The notes under the pieces: generated by a model | The model's input: the letters and a program-made list of their open reading frames with translations, nothing else | The model's database searches: none | What the model was told of the DNA's origin: nothing | NCBI RefSeq assembly: GCF_000801105.2 | Contig: NC_079512.1 | Location: 31,947,848-32,011,847, forward strand | Origin: Raphanus sativus | Lineage: Eukaryota; Streptophyta; Magnoliopsida; Brassicales; Brassicaceae | Length of the DNA: 64,000 nt | Reading direction: 5' to 3' | Program-made: the position numbers and the translations under genes | Part shown: one piece after another, positions 1 through 10,808 of the stretch | Layout: each line of letters opens with the position of its first letter | Numbering within the stretch: the first letter of the stretch is position 1

Positions 1-925
1 TATCTCAAGTGTCCTCTCTGCTTGTGCCAGCGTAGCTTCGGAAAGCTTTGGGAAAGCTGTTCACTGTTTCATGATAAGGCATAGTTCACTTTCTTCTGAT
101 GTATATAGCGAGAGTACGTTGATAGGTATGTATGCTAAGTGCGGAAACCTTGAATCCGCAATGAATGTGTTTGAGAGGATGGAAGAGAAGAACATTGTCT
201 CGTGGAACACCATCATCGCTGCGTATGGTAACCACGGGAGGCTAAAGGATTCTCTCCGTCTGTTTCGTGAAATGGTTGAAAACAACGGAGTACGTCCTGA
301 TCAAATCACGTTTCTTGAGATAATATCTTCGTGTTGTCACGCTGGAGATGTCGACGAAGGAGTTCGTTTCTTCAGATCAATGACTGAAGAGTACGGAATC
401 CAACCGCAGCAGGAGCACTACGCTTGCTTAGTTGATCTGTTTGGAAGAGCTGGTCGGTTAAACGAAGCTTATGAAACCGTCAAGGGAATGCCGTTTGCTC
501 CAGATGCAGGAGTTTGGGGAACGTTACTTGGAGCCTGTCGGCTTCACAAGAATGTGGAACTTGCTAAAGTTGCTTCGAGCAGGTTAATGGATTTGGATCC
601 GGGGAACTCTGGTTATTATGTTTTGATTTCGAATGCACATGCTGATGCTGGAGAATGGGGAGGTGTGACTAAAGCAAGAAGTATAATGAAAGAGAGAGGA
701 GTTGAGAAAGTGCCCGGTACTAGTTGGATCGAAATCAACAAAACAAAGCGTTCGTTTGTTTCCGGCGATGAAAATCAACCTGAGATGCATTCTTTACTAA
801 ATTTACTTCTTGAAGAGCTGAAGCTAGAAGGCTATGTTCCACAGCCTTACCTTCCAATGCATCCACATTCATCGAGAAAACTAAATCCAGCAGAGAAAGG
901 AATGGTAGATGCAAACAACGTATAG
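1..925 (+). CDS. PPR protein, 3' part (PLS/E-type), AT4G21300-like
   Basis: The frame is already open at base 2, so the gene starts left of the window; about 307 C-terminal residues are visible, ending at TAG 923-925. Pentatricopeptide repeats are clear: [19 protein letters not shown], then a [13 protein letters not shown] repeat and a [20 protein letters not shown] repeat. A C-terminal E-type extension follows ([38 protein letters not shown]). No DYW deaminase domain follows. PLS-class PPR proteins bind organellar RNA one base per repeat, often for editing, in mitochondria or plastids; the targeting peptide is outside the window. Gene order supports orthology to AT4G21300. The stop lies 64 bp from the stop of the convergent DUF1218 gene. 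The family call is firm; the RNA target cannot be read. Confidence 0.9.
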   Translation, partial: ISSVLSACASVASESFGKAVHCFMIRHSSLSSDVYSESTLIGMYAKCGNLESAMNVFERMEEKNIVSWNTIIAAYGNHGRLKDSLRLFREMVENNGVRPDQITFLEIISSCCHAGDVDEGVRFFRSMTEEYGIQPQQEHYACLVDLFGRAGRLNEAYETVKGMPFAPDAGVWGTLLGACRLHKNVELAKVASSRLMDLDPGNSGYYVLISNAHADAGEWGGVTKARSIMKERGVEKVPGTSWIEINKTKRSFVSGDENQPEMHSLLNLLLEELKLEGYVPQPYLPMHPHSSRKLNPAEKGMVDANNV

Positions 926-989
926 GTATAATATTATATCTTTTAGTCAGATTTAAACATTGGGTTAAGTTTAAAAAAAAAATGTTTAT

Positions 990-1692
990 TCAAGCATGGC
1001 CTGTGTGTGTCTGTTCTCGTGTTGAAGCAGTTGCAGAGATGTAGTAAGCAACAGCGAAAAGGCCGTGAATGAAACAGAGGATTCCTCCTATGGACAGAAC
1101 CCGATGATGTGAAATCCCACAGCCTCTCCTCGATCTTGAGTTTGCCATTGTCCCTACGATCAACATGGAGAATGCAATTGCCAGTATGATCCTGAGAACA
1201 CACAGATAAAAAAGGTCTTGAGTCAAATCTCTCTGCATGTTTCCTCTTCACACAAGAAGAATTTATACATTGTTTTGTATATGTAGTGTTTGGAGTTTGG
1301 ACTAACCAGGAGAATATCAGTGAGGCCACAGCTAGCTGTCTGTTGGCAGAGGATTTTTCAAGGTCTTGTCTTGAGACAACACAGAGGCACCCACCAAGAA
1401 AATTAGCCGTTACATGGGCTAACACTAAAAGGATACATGCAGCTAAACCGTACTTGAAGGCTGTGTGACTTGGGTCTCTACACTCGAATATCCACATCTT
1501 CAAATGCTTCACCTGCACCCCCCAAAACAAACAAATTAGCTGAAATCCGCAACTACTATCTAGTTTTGGTGTGTGTGTGTGTGTGTAATGTACCTTATTC
1601 TGAGCTACTTCGGCTTCAATGCCGAGAATGCCAGCTGAAACATCCATGGCTAGGATCAAGAAGCAGATGAAGAACCCTACATTCCTCGACAT
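990..1692 (-). CDS. DUF1218 membrane protein, AT4G21310-like
   Basis: Three exons on the minus strand, complement(1594..1692), (1307..1512) and (990..1191), give a 168-residue protein. All introns are GT-AG and the phases agree. The first hydrophobic segment begins at the N-terminus (NVGFFICFLILAMDVSAG), followed by a Cys-containing loop (WIFECRDPS) and further membrane segments (GLAACILLVLAHVTANFLGG, IILAIAFSMLIVGTMA, VLSIGGILCFIHGLFAVAYY). This four-helix layout with conserved cysteines is typical of DUF1218 proteins. Some members (MWL1, MWL2) affect lignin in secondary walls; whether this one does is unknown. Intron 1 carries a (GT)n microsatellite at about 1568-1586, close to the splice donor. 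The gene converges on the PPR gene. Confidence 0.88.
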
Positions 1693-2629
1693 TTTTCTTC
1701 TTACAGTTTTTGATCTGCAATGAAACAAGTTCTTACCAGCAAACAAAGAAGCAGAAAGGGTTGTTTTTGTTGTTGAAGTAGTAACTTGCACTTTGTATTT
1801 ATAGCAGATAGAGTTTTAAGCTTTACATTCTCTAGGTTGGATGGAATAAGAATAAAGTGGAACATAAGTTTCCTCTCTTGCATTTTTACTAAAGATCATG
1901 TTAGAGAATAAAAGTTTAGCTGTGATTCTTGGTGTAAAAACTTCTTTTTTTTCCAATGATATTTTAACTTTTTTGCACTTTTGTTTGAAGGACAAACAAT
2001 GCATTAAGCTTATTATTCATGAGATAATCGAAATGAATTGTTTTGAAAGAACAAACTCATATTTTAAAGGCATAATCAATGAAATTTATTTTGGCTAGTT
2101 GTTTAATTATATGCTTTTTAAGCCAGCTGCTTAACTGTATTTGTGTTCTTTATTCCTCCCTTCCATGTTCATGAAAAAAAAACTTTTTAATATTCGGATT
2201 CTTGACAAAGCAGCCAAGCAAAGAAGAAAAACTTTTGCGGTTTTGAAACGCTTTATTTCGCCCAATATTAGTGTTTTGCAGTTGATGTGCCCAATAAATT
2301 AAGATGGGCTGAATGGCCCAAATAAACAGGCTTCAAACAAAGCTAATCACGTCTCGTTGGCCATGTCGTGGCTAACGTCAAAAGCGTAACGGATTCTGCA
2401 AAGCACGAGAAGGCGGTGATGACATGTCTTATGTTATGTGTTTCTTTGATGCTTTATGAGACTATTGTGATATATGGCCTTTCTCGTAAAACTCTTAGAA
2501 TGTTACAACAACCTAGTGATGTAGCGGAAGCTACGATAACACAATGAATCCTATTTAGTCTGAGAATACCTAGGATCAAAGTCTTCTTGATTCGTTGAGA
2601 ACTCTCGAGTTCTAGCCGTAACAAGGAAA
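1693..2629. other. Intergenic, DUF1218 upstream region
   Basis: About 0.9 kb of AT-rich sequence upstream of the DUF1218 gene. I see no coding frame with family resemblance. The right edge is the end of a Helitron. Confidence 0.5.
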
Positions 2630-4158
2630 CTAGATTTTGACCCGCGCTTCGAAAGCGCGGATATTATTTTTTACTTTTATGAAATATATTATTTGTTTGT
2701 AATTATTGAACATATTTATTTTAGTAAAATTTTCTTTATAATAAATTTGACACACATAGTGTCTCTGGTAAACTATGTGTTTCTCTGACTTTGTTTTATT
2801 CCCTCTCCAATCAACATATCGAAGCGCGGATATTATTTTTTACTTTTATGAAATATATTATTTGTTTGTAACTATTGAATGTATTTATCTTAGTAAAAAT
2901 TTCTTTATAATAAATTTGACATATAGAGTGTCTCTGGTAAACTATGTATTTATCTGGCTTTATTTTATTCCTTCTCCAATCAACATATTTATTTGGCTTG
3001 TTGTTAAAATAAATGATTTTAGAACGCAACTGTTTACTTTGATATTTTGTTTAAACAATGTGACATATTTCTGTATTAATTGTGTTCAATTAAATATTTA
3101 CATTGTAATTTAAATTTGTATACAAATCAACATATTTGTGTAGTTTGTTATTAAAAAAATGATTTGAATCCAAATGTAAGTACTCTTATAGTGATTTTTT
3201 CAGTTCATATAATTTTTTAAAATATATTTATTTCAACTGAACCAATTAATATTTTGTTAAATTGGCCCGTGAAATATATTTTTATACATCGATATTCAAA
3301 AGATCTGGTAACTAACGATACTCAAAAGATCTGGACCGAATCAGGTTATATGGTTATTTTTATTACAAATATCCGAACCCGTTTTAGATACATTGGTTAT
3401 TTAGATATTTTTAGGTTCCTATACATCAGAACCGAATTCATCCAGATCTAGAATGATCCAACTCAAAATCCACACATAAGTTTATAATATTCAAGCGGGA
3501 CTTGGTTACCAAAAAAAAAAGATACCCGAAAAGAACAACATGTACCAATAGACAGATAATGTTCATGTCTAAATGATTATATAAATTAATAAAAAACTGT
3601 TTTATGTGTTTTAGCCTTTGCTAAATTAAGTGAAATAGAAAGAGTTTTTTATCAAGTAAAATAATTATATGGAGTGGAAAATTAAGTGACAATAAATGTA
3701 GGACATTTTAAGTATTTTGATTTAAGTTATTATTTTATTCACAAAACATATTTTTGAACTATGTTTTTGGGTACGTAATTTTCCACCGATTGTAACTAAA
3801 ATAAAAATATTTTAGTAAAATAAAATAAACCAAATATTTAATCATATGTAAAACCTAATTATTTAGCATTTTTGATTTTATAATTGGCACAAAGTTAATA
3901 TTGATTAACTAATAAATAAAAATATGCACTATTATTATTATGGTAATATAATTAATGATGTAATTTATTATTAAGGTAATATAATTAATTAAATTGTTAA
4001 ACTAAGTGAAATATGGAAATACAATTAATAGATACTACTATTTAAGTTTCCAAACACTCCATTTTTTATAGCTATAACCAAACACACCAAAAAATTTTAT
4101 TAATCTTATCCAAGTATCCAAACGCACCGAATTTGTACTTCACCTTTAATAAGATAGA
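2630..4158 (-). mobile_element. Non-autonomous Helitron (reverse orientation)
   Basis: Read on the minus strand the element starts with TCTATCTTATTAAAGGTGAA at 4158 and ends with CTAG at 2633-2630. A GC-rich hairpin (CCGCGCTT-TCG-AAGCGCGG) lies just before the end, at about 2642-2660. The flanking bases are A before the 5' TC and T after CTAG, the standard A|T Helitron insertion site. The 1.53 kb interior is AT-rich and has no Rep/helicase frame, so the copy is non-autonomous and was mobilised by rolling-circle transposition. The termini are strong; the subfamily was not determined. Confidence 0.82.
2651..2989. repeat. Tandem duplication of about 169 bp inside the Helitron
   Basis: Two adjacent copies, 2651-2820 and 2821-2989, share most positions. 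Both start with gaa(a)gcgcggatattattt and end with ctccaatcaacatat. The repeat unit includes the inner arm of the terminal hairpin but not the outer arm. Confidence 0.85.
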
Positions 4159-4173
4159 TAAAAGGATTTCAAA

Positions 4174-4731
4174 CCTCTCTTTATAAAATATCAATATCAA
4201 TAATCTGAATACAAACGTAAGCCTAGACGGCTATATATAATAAAACCCAAAAATCCTAAATAATAAAGATAATTAGCTAATTAATAAAATCAATAATAAG
4301 ATATTTGTAAATATTCCAAATATCTATCTACATCATTTTCTCCGGGTTGGAGAAGATTCGTCCTCGAATCTTGATCGTAGTCTTCGAATCCAAAACGTTT
4401 TCCCATGAAAATTCTTCCTCGAATCTTCAATAACATGTTTTGCACGATCTTTGCACGGATTTGCTTGTAACTCGAATCTTCATAAATCCGTTTTTTTACA
4501 AAATTTGCACGCAACAAATTATTAAGATCCTGCACAAAATCTTCATCAATATGATTCTGCCCTCTCTTTATAAAATATCAATATCAATAATCTGAATAAT
4601 CTGAATACAAACGTAAGCCTAAACGGCTATATATAATAAAACCCAAAAACCTTAAATAATAAAAATAATTAGCTAACTAATAAAATCAATAATAAAGTAT
4701 TTGTAAATATTCCAAATATCTATTTACATCA
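4174..4731 (-). mobile_element. Collapsed LTR retrotransposon (gypsy-like) remnant
   Basis: Two direct repeats of about 160-170 bp (4174-4335 and 4561-4731) flank only 225 bp of unique sequence. Read on the minus strand, each repeat starts TGATGTA and contains a TATA-like TATATATAGCC, as an LTR would. A purine run (GGAGAAAA) lies directly before the 3' LTR, where a polypurine tract belongs. A short open frame (4290-4535) runs across it and ends in the LTR; its DSRTNLLQPGEND stretch resembles the tail of plant Ty3/gypsy polyproteins. Most of the interior is deleted. No clear target-site duplication was found. Confidence 0.65.
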
Positions 4732-5357
4732 CCTAGTAAAGTAATGTTGCTGTTCTTGGTATGATTAAGAGCTTCACTGACTGAGACATTTGAACAATCA
4801 AATAAGCAGTAGATTATCATTTAATCTATGAATACATGGCATCATTTCTGTAAATATACCCTTTACTATTCAGGTAAAACTTCTCATCTTTTTGATAAAT
4901 ATAGTAGTGATATAGATCTCTACCTACCATCATCAATAACCTAAATTTAACTAGATAGCCATAGTTCTCCTTGGACACTTAACTTGCATCTCACGAAAAT
5001 AGAAAATTTTGTTCTCTCTCTGCCACCGCAACACACACATCATGATTATATTCCAGTTTTTTATTTGTAACTATTGTGACCATAGTTGTCATAACTACAT
5101 TCTAATTTTATCTAATGCATAACTATCAGGACAATGACACCAACCTTTGTGCTTCGTTTTTATTTGCCGTTACTAGTTACAAAGTCTATTTTCTGTAAGA
5201 TACAATCAGTATGTGTATTGGTTGGTTATTCGGACAGCTTTTGGAACCAAAATTTGTTAATCAGTTTATCTTAAACACATTGGAGATTGGTCTATAAACC
5301 CAAGAGAAAGGCTTGAAGAATGTTATCAAAGCAGAGTTTGTGAAAAGAACTCTGAAA
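4732..5357. other. Intergenic and promoter region of subtilase 1
   Basis: AT-rich sequence with no recognisable gene. It should hold the promoter of the downstream subtilase; no element could be assigned with confidence. Confidence 0.4.
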
Positions 5358-8300
5358 ATGAATGGTTCTATTAGATTGTGTTTTGTTGCTATAGCATTTG
5401 GTTTTGTGTTAATCATAAATGGAGAGCCTAGCTTTGCAACAACACCTGAAATTGCCGATCCTCCACAGACACCAATCGTGGCTGACTCTCCTGCTGAGTC
5501 CCCAGAAGGCGATATTATGCTAGATGTATGTAGTCTAATGGTTTTGGATATGTGAGGAACCAAGATTGTTTTAATTGCTTATCTGTTCATTAATTGCTTT
5601 CTGTGTTCACCCTACAGATGGGAGACGATATACCAGATGCTCCCCCCGCCCCACCACCTTTCGTCCCCGAGTTCCCGGTATGTAGTTTAAGGCCATCAGC
5701 ATCTCTCTGTATCTCATTAAATGAACCACGTTACATCGCTGTGTTTACATCTGTTACCATATCTGTTCTTTTTCACGTCAACTGTTTCGATAAAAACAGG
5801 TTTATATATTTTACTTGGGGGAGAGGAAACACGATGATCCTCAGTTGGTGACTCGATCACATCTTGAAATCTTGAAATCGGTTCTTGGAAGGTAAATGAG
5901 TGGTTGCATTGAAGATTCTCGTGTATACAACTTTAGCTAACATTTTTGTTTGAATCTAATGTTACAGCGAAGAAGCAGCCAATAAGTCAATGATCTACAG
6001 TTATCACCATGGCTTTTCCGGCTTTGCAGCCAAGCTCAATCCAGCAGATGCAAAGACACTGAAATGTGTTATACATATCTCTCTCTTGTTCACGAGTTAT
6101 GCAAAAGTTAAAACACCGAATGTGGTTTTGTTAAATTGTTTTTTTTTTCCTGTCTACCAGATCATCCTGAAGTTATTATTTTTATCGAAAACCGAAAACT
6201 TGTGATGCAAACAACAAGGACATGGGATTACTTAGGTCTTTTTTCAACTCCAGCTTCATGTGAAGGTCTTCTAAATGAGACCGACATGGGAAGTGGGGCT
6301 ATTATTGGCGTTATTGACTCTGGTATTACATCAATCTCTATGTCAGTATTGTTACATTCTCAGATTTTCTCAGCAGAACAGTAACAATCTCGATATTATA
6401 TGAGCAGGGATATGGTCAGAATCAGCCGTCTACAACGACAATGGATATGAACCAATACCAAAACATTGGAAAGGAGAATGCGTATCCGCGGACCAGTTCT
6501 GTCCTTCAGATTGCAACAAAAAGCTTATCGGAGCTAAATACTACATGCATGGTCTCAACGCAGATCTCAAAACAAGTATCAACAGTAGTGTGGAACATCT
6601 ATCTCCAAGAGATCATAATGGCCACGGGACTCAAGTATCCTCAACGGTAGCTGGTTCTTTCGTTTCTAACGTGGCGTTTCCAGGCCTCCCACGTGGTTCA
6701 ACCATGAGAGGTGGCGCTCCTAAGGCGCGTATAGCCATGTATAAAGCATGCTGGGACGTGGAAGGAGGATTGTGTTCGGTTGCTGATGTATGGAAAGCTT
6801 TTGATGAGGCCATTCACGACGGTGTTGATGTTTTGTCGGTTTCTATCGGCGGTGCAGCAAAGATCAAGTCTCTTGACGTTGAAATAGATATCGCGATTCC
6901 AGCGTTACACGCCGTGAATAGAGGCATTCCTGTTGTTTCTCCAGCTGGTAACGGAGGACCTCGTAGTTCGTCGGTTATTAACGTTTCTCCATGGATATTA
7001 ACTGTGGCTGCAACCACCCTTGACCGCTCTTTTCCCACACTGGTCACACTCGGGAACAACAAAACGTTGCGGGTATATATATATTCACATTCCAACTCTA
7101 GATTTTCAACTCAGGTCGCAGTGAAACATTGGTTTTGTCCCCTAAAATTATAAGAAATATTTGTATGAATATAAGTTTTTTTCAAATATATTTTATTGAA
7201 GTTCTTAGTAAATTTTATAGTCTCCAAAATTTCAGAACCGATGCAAAGTGCAAAGATAGTTAACTTTCTTTTTTGGTTTGGTTTGTTTTTCAGGGTGAGA
7301 GTATCTACACAGGACCTGAGATTGGCTTCACTGAACTGCTGTTTAGTACGGATCATAAAGACATTACTATAGCCAAGGGTAAAGTTGCGATGTACTTTGA
7401 AGCAGATGGAAAGGTGCCTATGCCAGACATAGTTCAGGAAAATGGTGCTGTTGGTGTAATTTATGTGAGAAATATGAATGATCTTCTTGAATGTCCCGTC
7501 AACTTTCCATGTATCTTCATGGATTTCGACACTGCCTCCGACATATATTTCTACATGGAAACTACAACCAGGTTATCTTCACATCAAAAATAACATCTAA
7601 TTTTCTCACATATGACACATGACATATGAGTATCTGACTTGTTGTGTCTTTGTTTGCAGCACACCCAAGATTAAGATAAGTCCATCCAAGATGGTAATTG
7701 GTGAACGTGTAGCAAGTAGAGTGGGAGTAACATCGGCGAGAGGGCCTAGTTCCATTTCACCTGCCATTCTTAAGGTTTTGTTTTCATCTCTTTTGGATCA
7801 CTCCAAATCCTACATATTTAACAAAAAATTGATTCTTTTATTTTATTTTAATTTGTTCATACGTATTAAAAATACAATAAATTTTATCTGCTTATTAGTT
7901 TTTAATAAATTTAAATAAATAGTAATTTAATAAATTCAACTATTTAAAAAAAAAAGATTATGGTCTACTACTATTAAATAACATAATTTTTCTATAAAAC
8001 ATCTTAAACAAATTATTTTTCTAAAATATTTATCTTTGTAGAACAAAAGTAGTAATAAACTTTCTTTTTCCGTGTGATGCAGCCAGATATAGCAGCCCCG
8101 GGTGTGTCCTTACTAACACCTAGAATACCTACAGATGAAGACACAAGAGAGTTTGCTTACTCAGGAACATCAATGGCAACTCCTGTTATTGCTGGAATCG
8201 TAGCACTTCTCAAGATTATGCATCCTACTTGGTCTCCTGCTGCAATCAAATCAGCTCTTGCCACAACAGGTTTAGTTTTGTTTATATATTTATTTTAAAC

Positions 8301-8926
8301 CTCTTTCTCAATATACGAACTCAGCAGTTGACCATACTCTCCATGTGTCAGCCACAAGAACCGATCCACACGGCGAGATTCTAACCGCAGGTGGGTCTGC
8401 CCAAAAACTAGCTACTGCATTCGATTACGGAGGAGGTCTTGTGAACATGGAGAAAGCCACAGATCCTGGTCTTGTTTACGACATGGACATCAATGGCTAC
8501 GTACAGTACTTATGCTCCGAAGCTCTTTACACAGACAAGAGAGTTTCTGCTCTAACTGGAAACGTCATTAAAAAGTGTCCTTGCTCAAGTTCGTCCATTC
8601 TTGACCTCAACGTACCGTCTATCACCATCCCAAACCTCAAGGGGCACGTCACAGTGACACGTACCGTGACCAACGTAGGCAACGTTGACTCGGTTTACAA
8701 GGCCGTGGTCGAGGCTCCACTTGGATTCAATGTTATGGTTTCACCGGAGAAGCTAGTGTTTGACAACGAAACCAACAAGGCTGAGTTTACAGTGTGTGTG
8801 AGTTCGGGTACACATAGGGTGAACACTGACTTTTTCTTTGGGAGTTTGACTTGGAGTGATGGTCTTCACAATGTCACAATCCCAATTGCTGCGAGGACAC
8901 GTTTCATCGATAATTTTTTCCTTTAA
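5358..8926 (+). CDS. Subtilisin-like serine protease (SBT3-type), AT4G21323-like
   Basis: Ten exons: 5358..5525, 5618..5677, 5800..5891, 5968..6065, 6161..6322, 6408..7072, 7294..7571, 7660..7774, 8083..8269, 8352..8926. They sum to 2400 nt, 799 residues, with consistent phases. A signal peptide ([21 protein letters not shown]) is followed by a Pro-rich stretch ([15 protein letters not shown]) and an I9 propeptide. The catalytic set is complete: Asp about 192 (IGVIDSG), His about 266 (GHGT), oxyanion Asn (AGNGGP) and Ser about 576 (SGTSMATP), then a fibronectin-III-like C-terminus. Plant subtilases act in the secretory pathway and cell wall. ATG 5358 was chosen because it directly precedes the signal peptide. 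First of a tandem pair. Substrate unknown. Confidence 0.88.
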
Positions 8927-10808
8927 ATTGTTATTATATCCTAGTTATTAATAAGATAATGTTCGCACATAATACATTTGTGTGTAAGAGGAATGAACAA
9001 ATACCGTACATGAATATTGAGAAAAGAAGTTCAAAAAGAAAACAACGAATACAGTTTTAAGAGAAGAAAAGTTAAGAAGTTCTGATTTTCTTTAATAAGA
9101 TGCTACCTTCAATCAAAAAGTATCAACTATCAAGCATCAGTTCACTGTATTGTTTGGTTTTAATTAGGGATGTTTTTTCTTTGTCACACTGTATACTGAG
9201 CATTTGGTACGAAGCTGTATTTTGAGTTCATTTGGTATCACTAAAGTTTGACGATTTATTTGTTGTTTCAAATATTAGTAAGATAAATGAAGATCATATA
9301 TATATTTGAGAAATTGATTAAGATAATTGACCAACATTTTATTATAGTTATTTTACTACTACTATTCACCAAATATTCTATCATTAGCTACACCTGTTCT
9401 GGTTGGGGTGATGGGAGGAAATTGATCACCTATCCAAACATTTTTAGCGGCCGAAGCAGAAGCACTTTGATAAGCAACCATTCTATGGTTTTCTTGAATG
9501 TAGTAGAATCAAAGAAAAAATGCAGACCGGATTCATATGCCAATATCAAGTTATCTGCAAGACATAGTTAAAGTCTTTAATATTTTTACTTTTTCCTTTT
9601 GGCAGATTAGTAGAAATGCTGGTAGTGGTGTTGTCGAAGCTTAAATAATAAACAGAGACATGTAATTTTATTAATGAAATCTGTTGACGATAAAATAAAA
9701 GGATCATGTGCAATACTAAGGGCATCATTATCGCTACGAACGTTCACGAATTCTTAGGAATTTTTTTTTTAAATTTTGTTTTGTCTGGAAAAATAAAACC
9801 AATCGTACACTGACGTGTGTCGGTGGGGTCCATGAACAGTTGAAAATTCCTCTGAATTTGTTTTTTATTTAACGATTTTTCGGTTCGTTTTTTATCATTT
9901 TGTGGTCTTCTTGTGATCCCGCTCTTAAGAAGCGACGTAAGAACTTACCATAAGAAATTTAAAGAAAATTTTCTTAGGGATCATATTATGGGGATGGATT
10001 CATCAATTAAGAAATGGGGTCATATACTAGAGTGATGAACTATTTATTTTTTTCTAAATTATCAACTGCCTCTTTAATGAGCTATAAATAGCTCTAATGA
10101 TTTTTGTAGGGATTTTTAAAAGATTATTTTCTTAATTTTATTTTAATTAATTATTCTGAGAAAAGGTTAAATTCTCTGCAAATCATTAACCTAAGCGACG
10201 CCTCTACCTATCCTCTGTTCTTTTCTTCTAGTTTCCACTCTTTATACATTGAAGTATTTGCTAGTTCTTTCATCTCTTTTTTCTACTCGCTATAGTATTT
10301 TGATGTATCTAATTTGCAAACGTATTCGTAGTTCCTACTTCCTACTAAGCCCTGATTGAGTAATTGCTAGTTCCTAGTTCCCACTACCAAGAGAACGAAC
10401 GAACCCCACAAAAAGGATTATATCAAAATAATATCATCACAAAACCTGTCTTTTAAAAAATATATATTTTTTGGATGTGCAAATGTATATTTTAAAAAAC
10501 AGAGATAAGAGATAAGATTTGTTGGAAAGAGCTGTTTTCAGAACAGCTAAAAATATAACAAAAACTTAAAATCAACAGGAACTACTACAAAACTGTTAAA
10601 CCTATATATGGAGAGAGAACTATCACATTGGTCTGGACTTTTTAGTTTGTAATTTTAGTTAATTTTGCTATGTATTATGGTGATTGCTTTATTGTCAGAA
10701 ACTACCAGCTAATTCATGTCTGTTTCTTGTTCTGTAAGTTTCTTGGAAGTCTATTTAAGCATAAAATGCAATTTCAATTAAAAATATCCCAAAAGATTAA
10801 AGAAAAAC
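8927..10808. other. Intergenic between the tandem subtilases
   Basis: About 1.9 kb without a supported gene. A stretch near 9718-10010 begins agggcatcattatcg, a start often seen in Brassicaceae MITEs, but I could not find a matching right terminus. The last few hundred bases should be the promoter of the second subtilase. Confidence 0.4.

Noticed and set aside
943..1791. 282-codon frame on the minus strand over the DUF1218 gene
   Set aside because: It reads through two introns in mixed frames; the spliced model explains the DUF1218 domain better.
2616..2630. ccgtaacaaggaaac, similar to the 3' end of 18S rRNA
   Set aside because: Only a few bases match and the flanks do not; it is chance next to the Helitron end.
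4290..4535. 81-codon frame as a host gene
   Set aside because: It lies inside the LTR remnant and ends in the 3' LTR, so it is a retroelement relic.
9718..10030. MITE between the subtilases
   Set aside because: The left edge looks MITE-like but no matching inverted end or target-site duplication was found.
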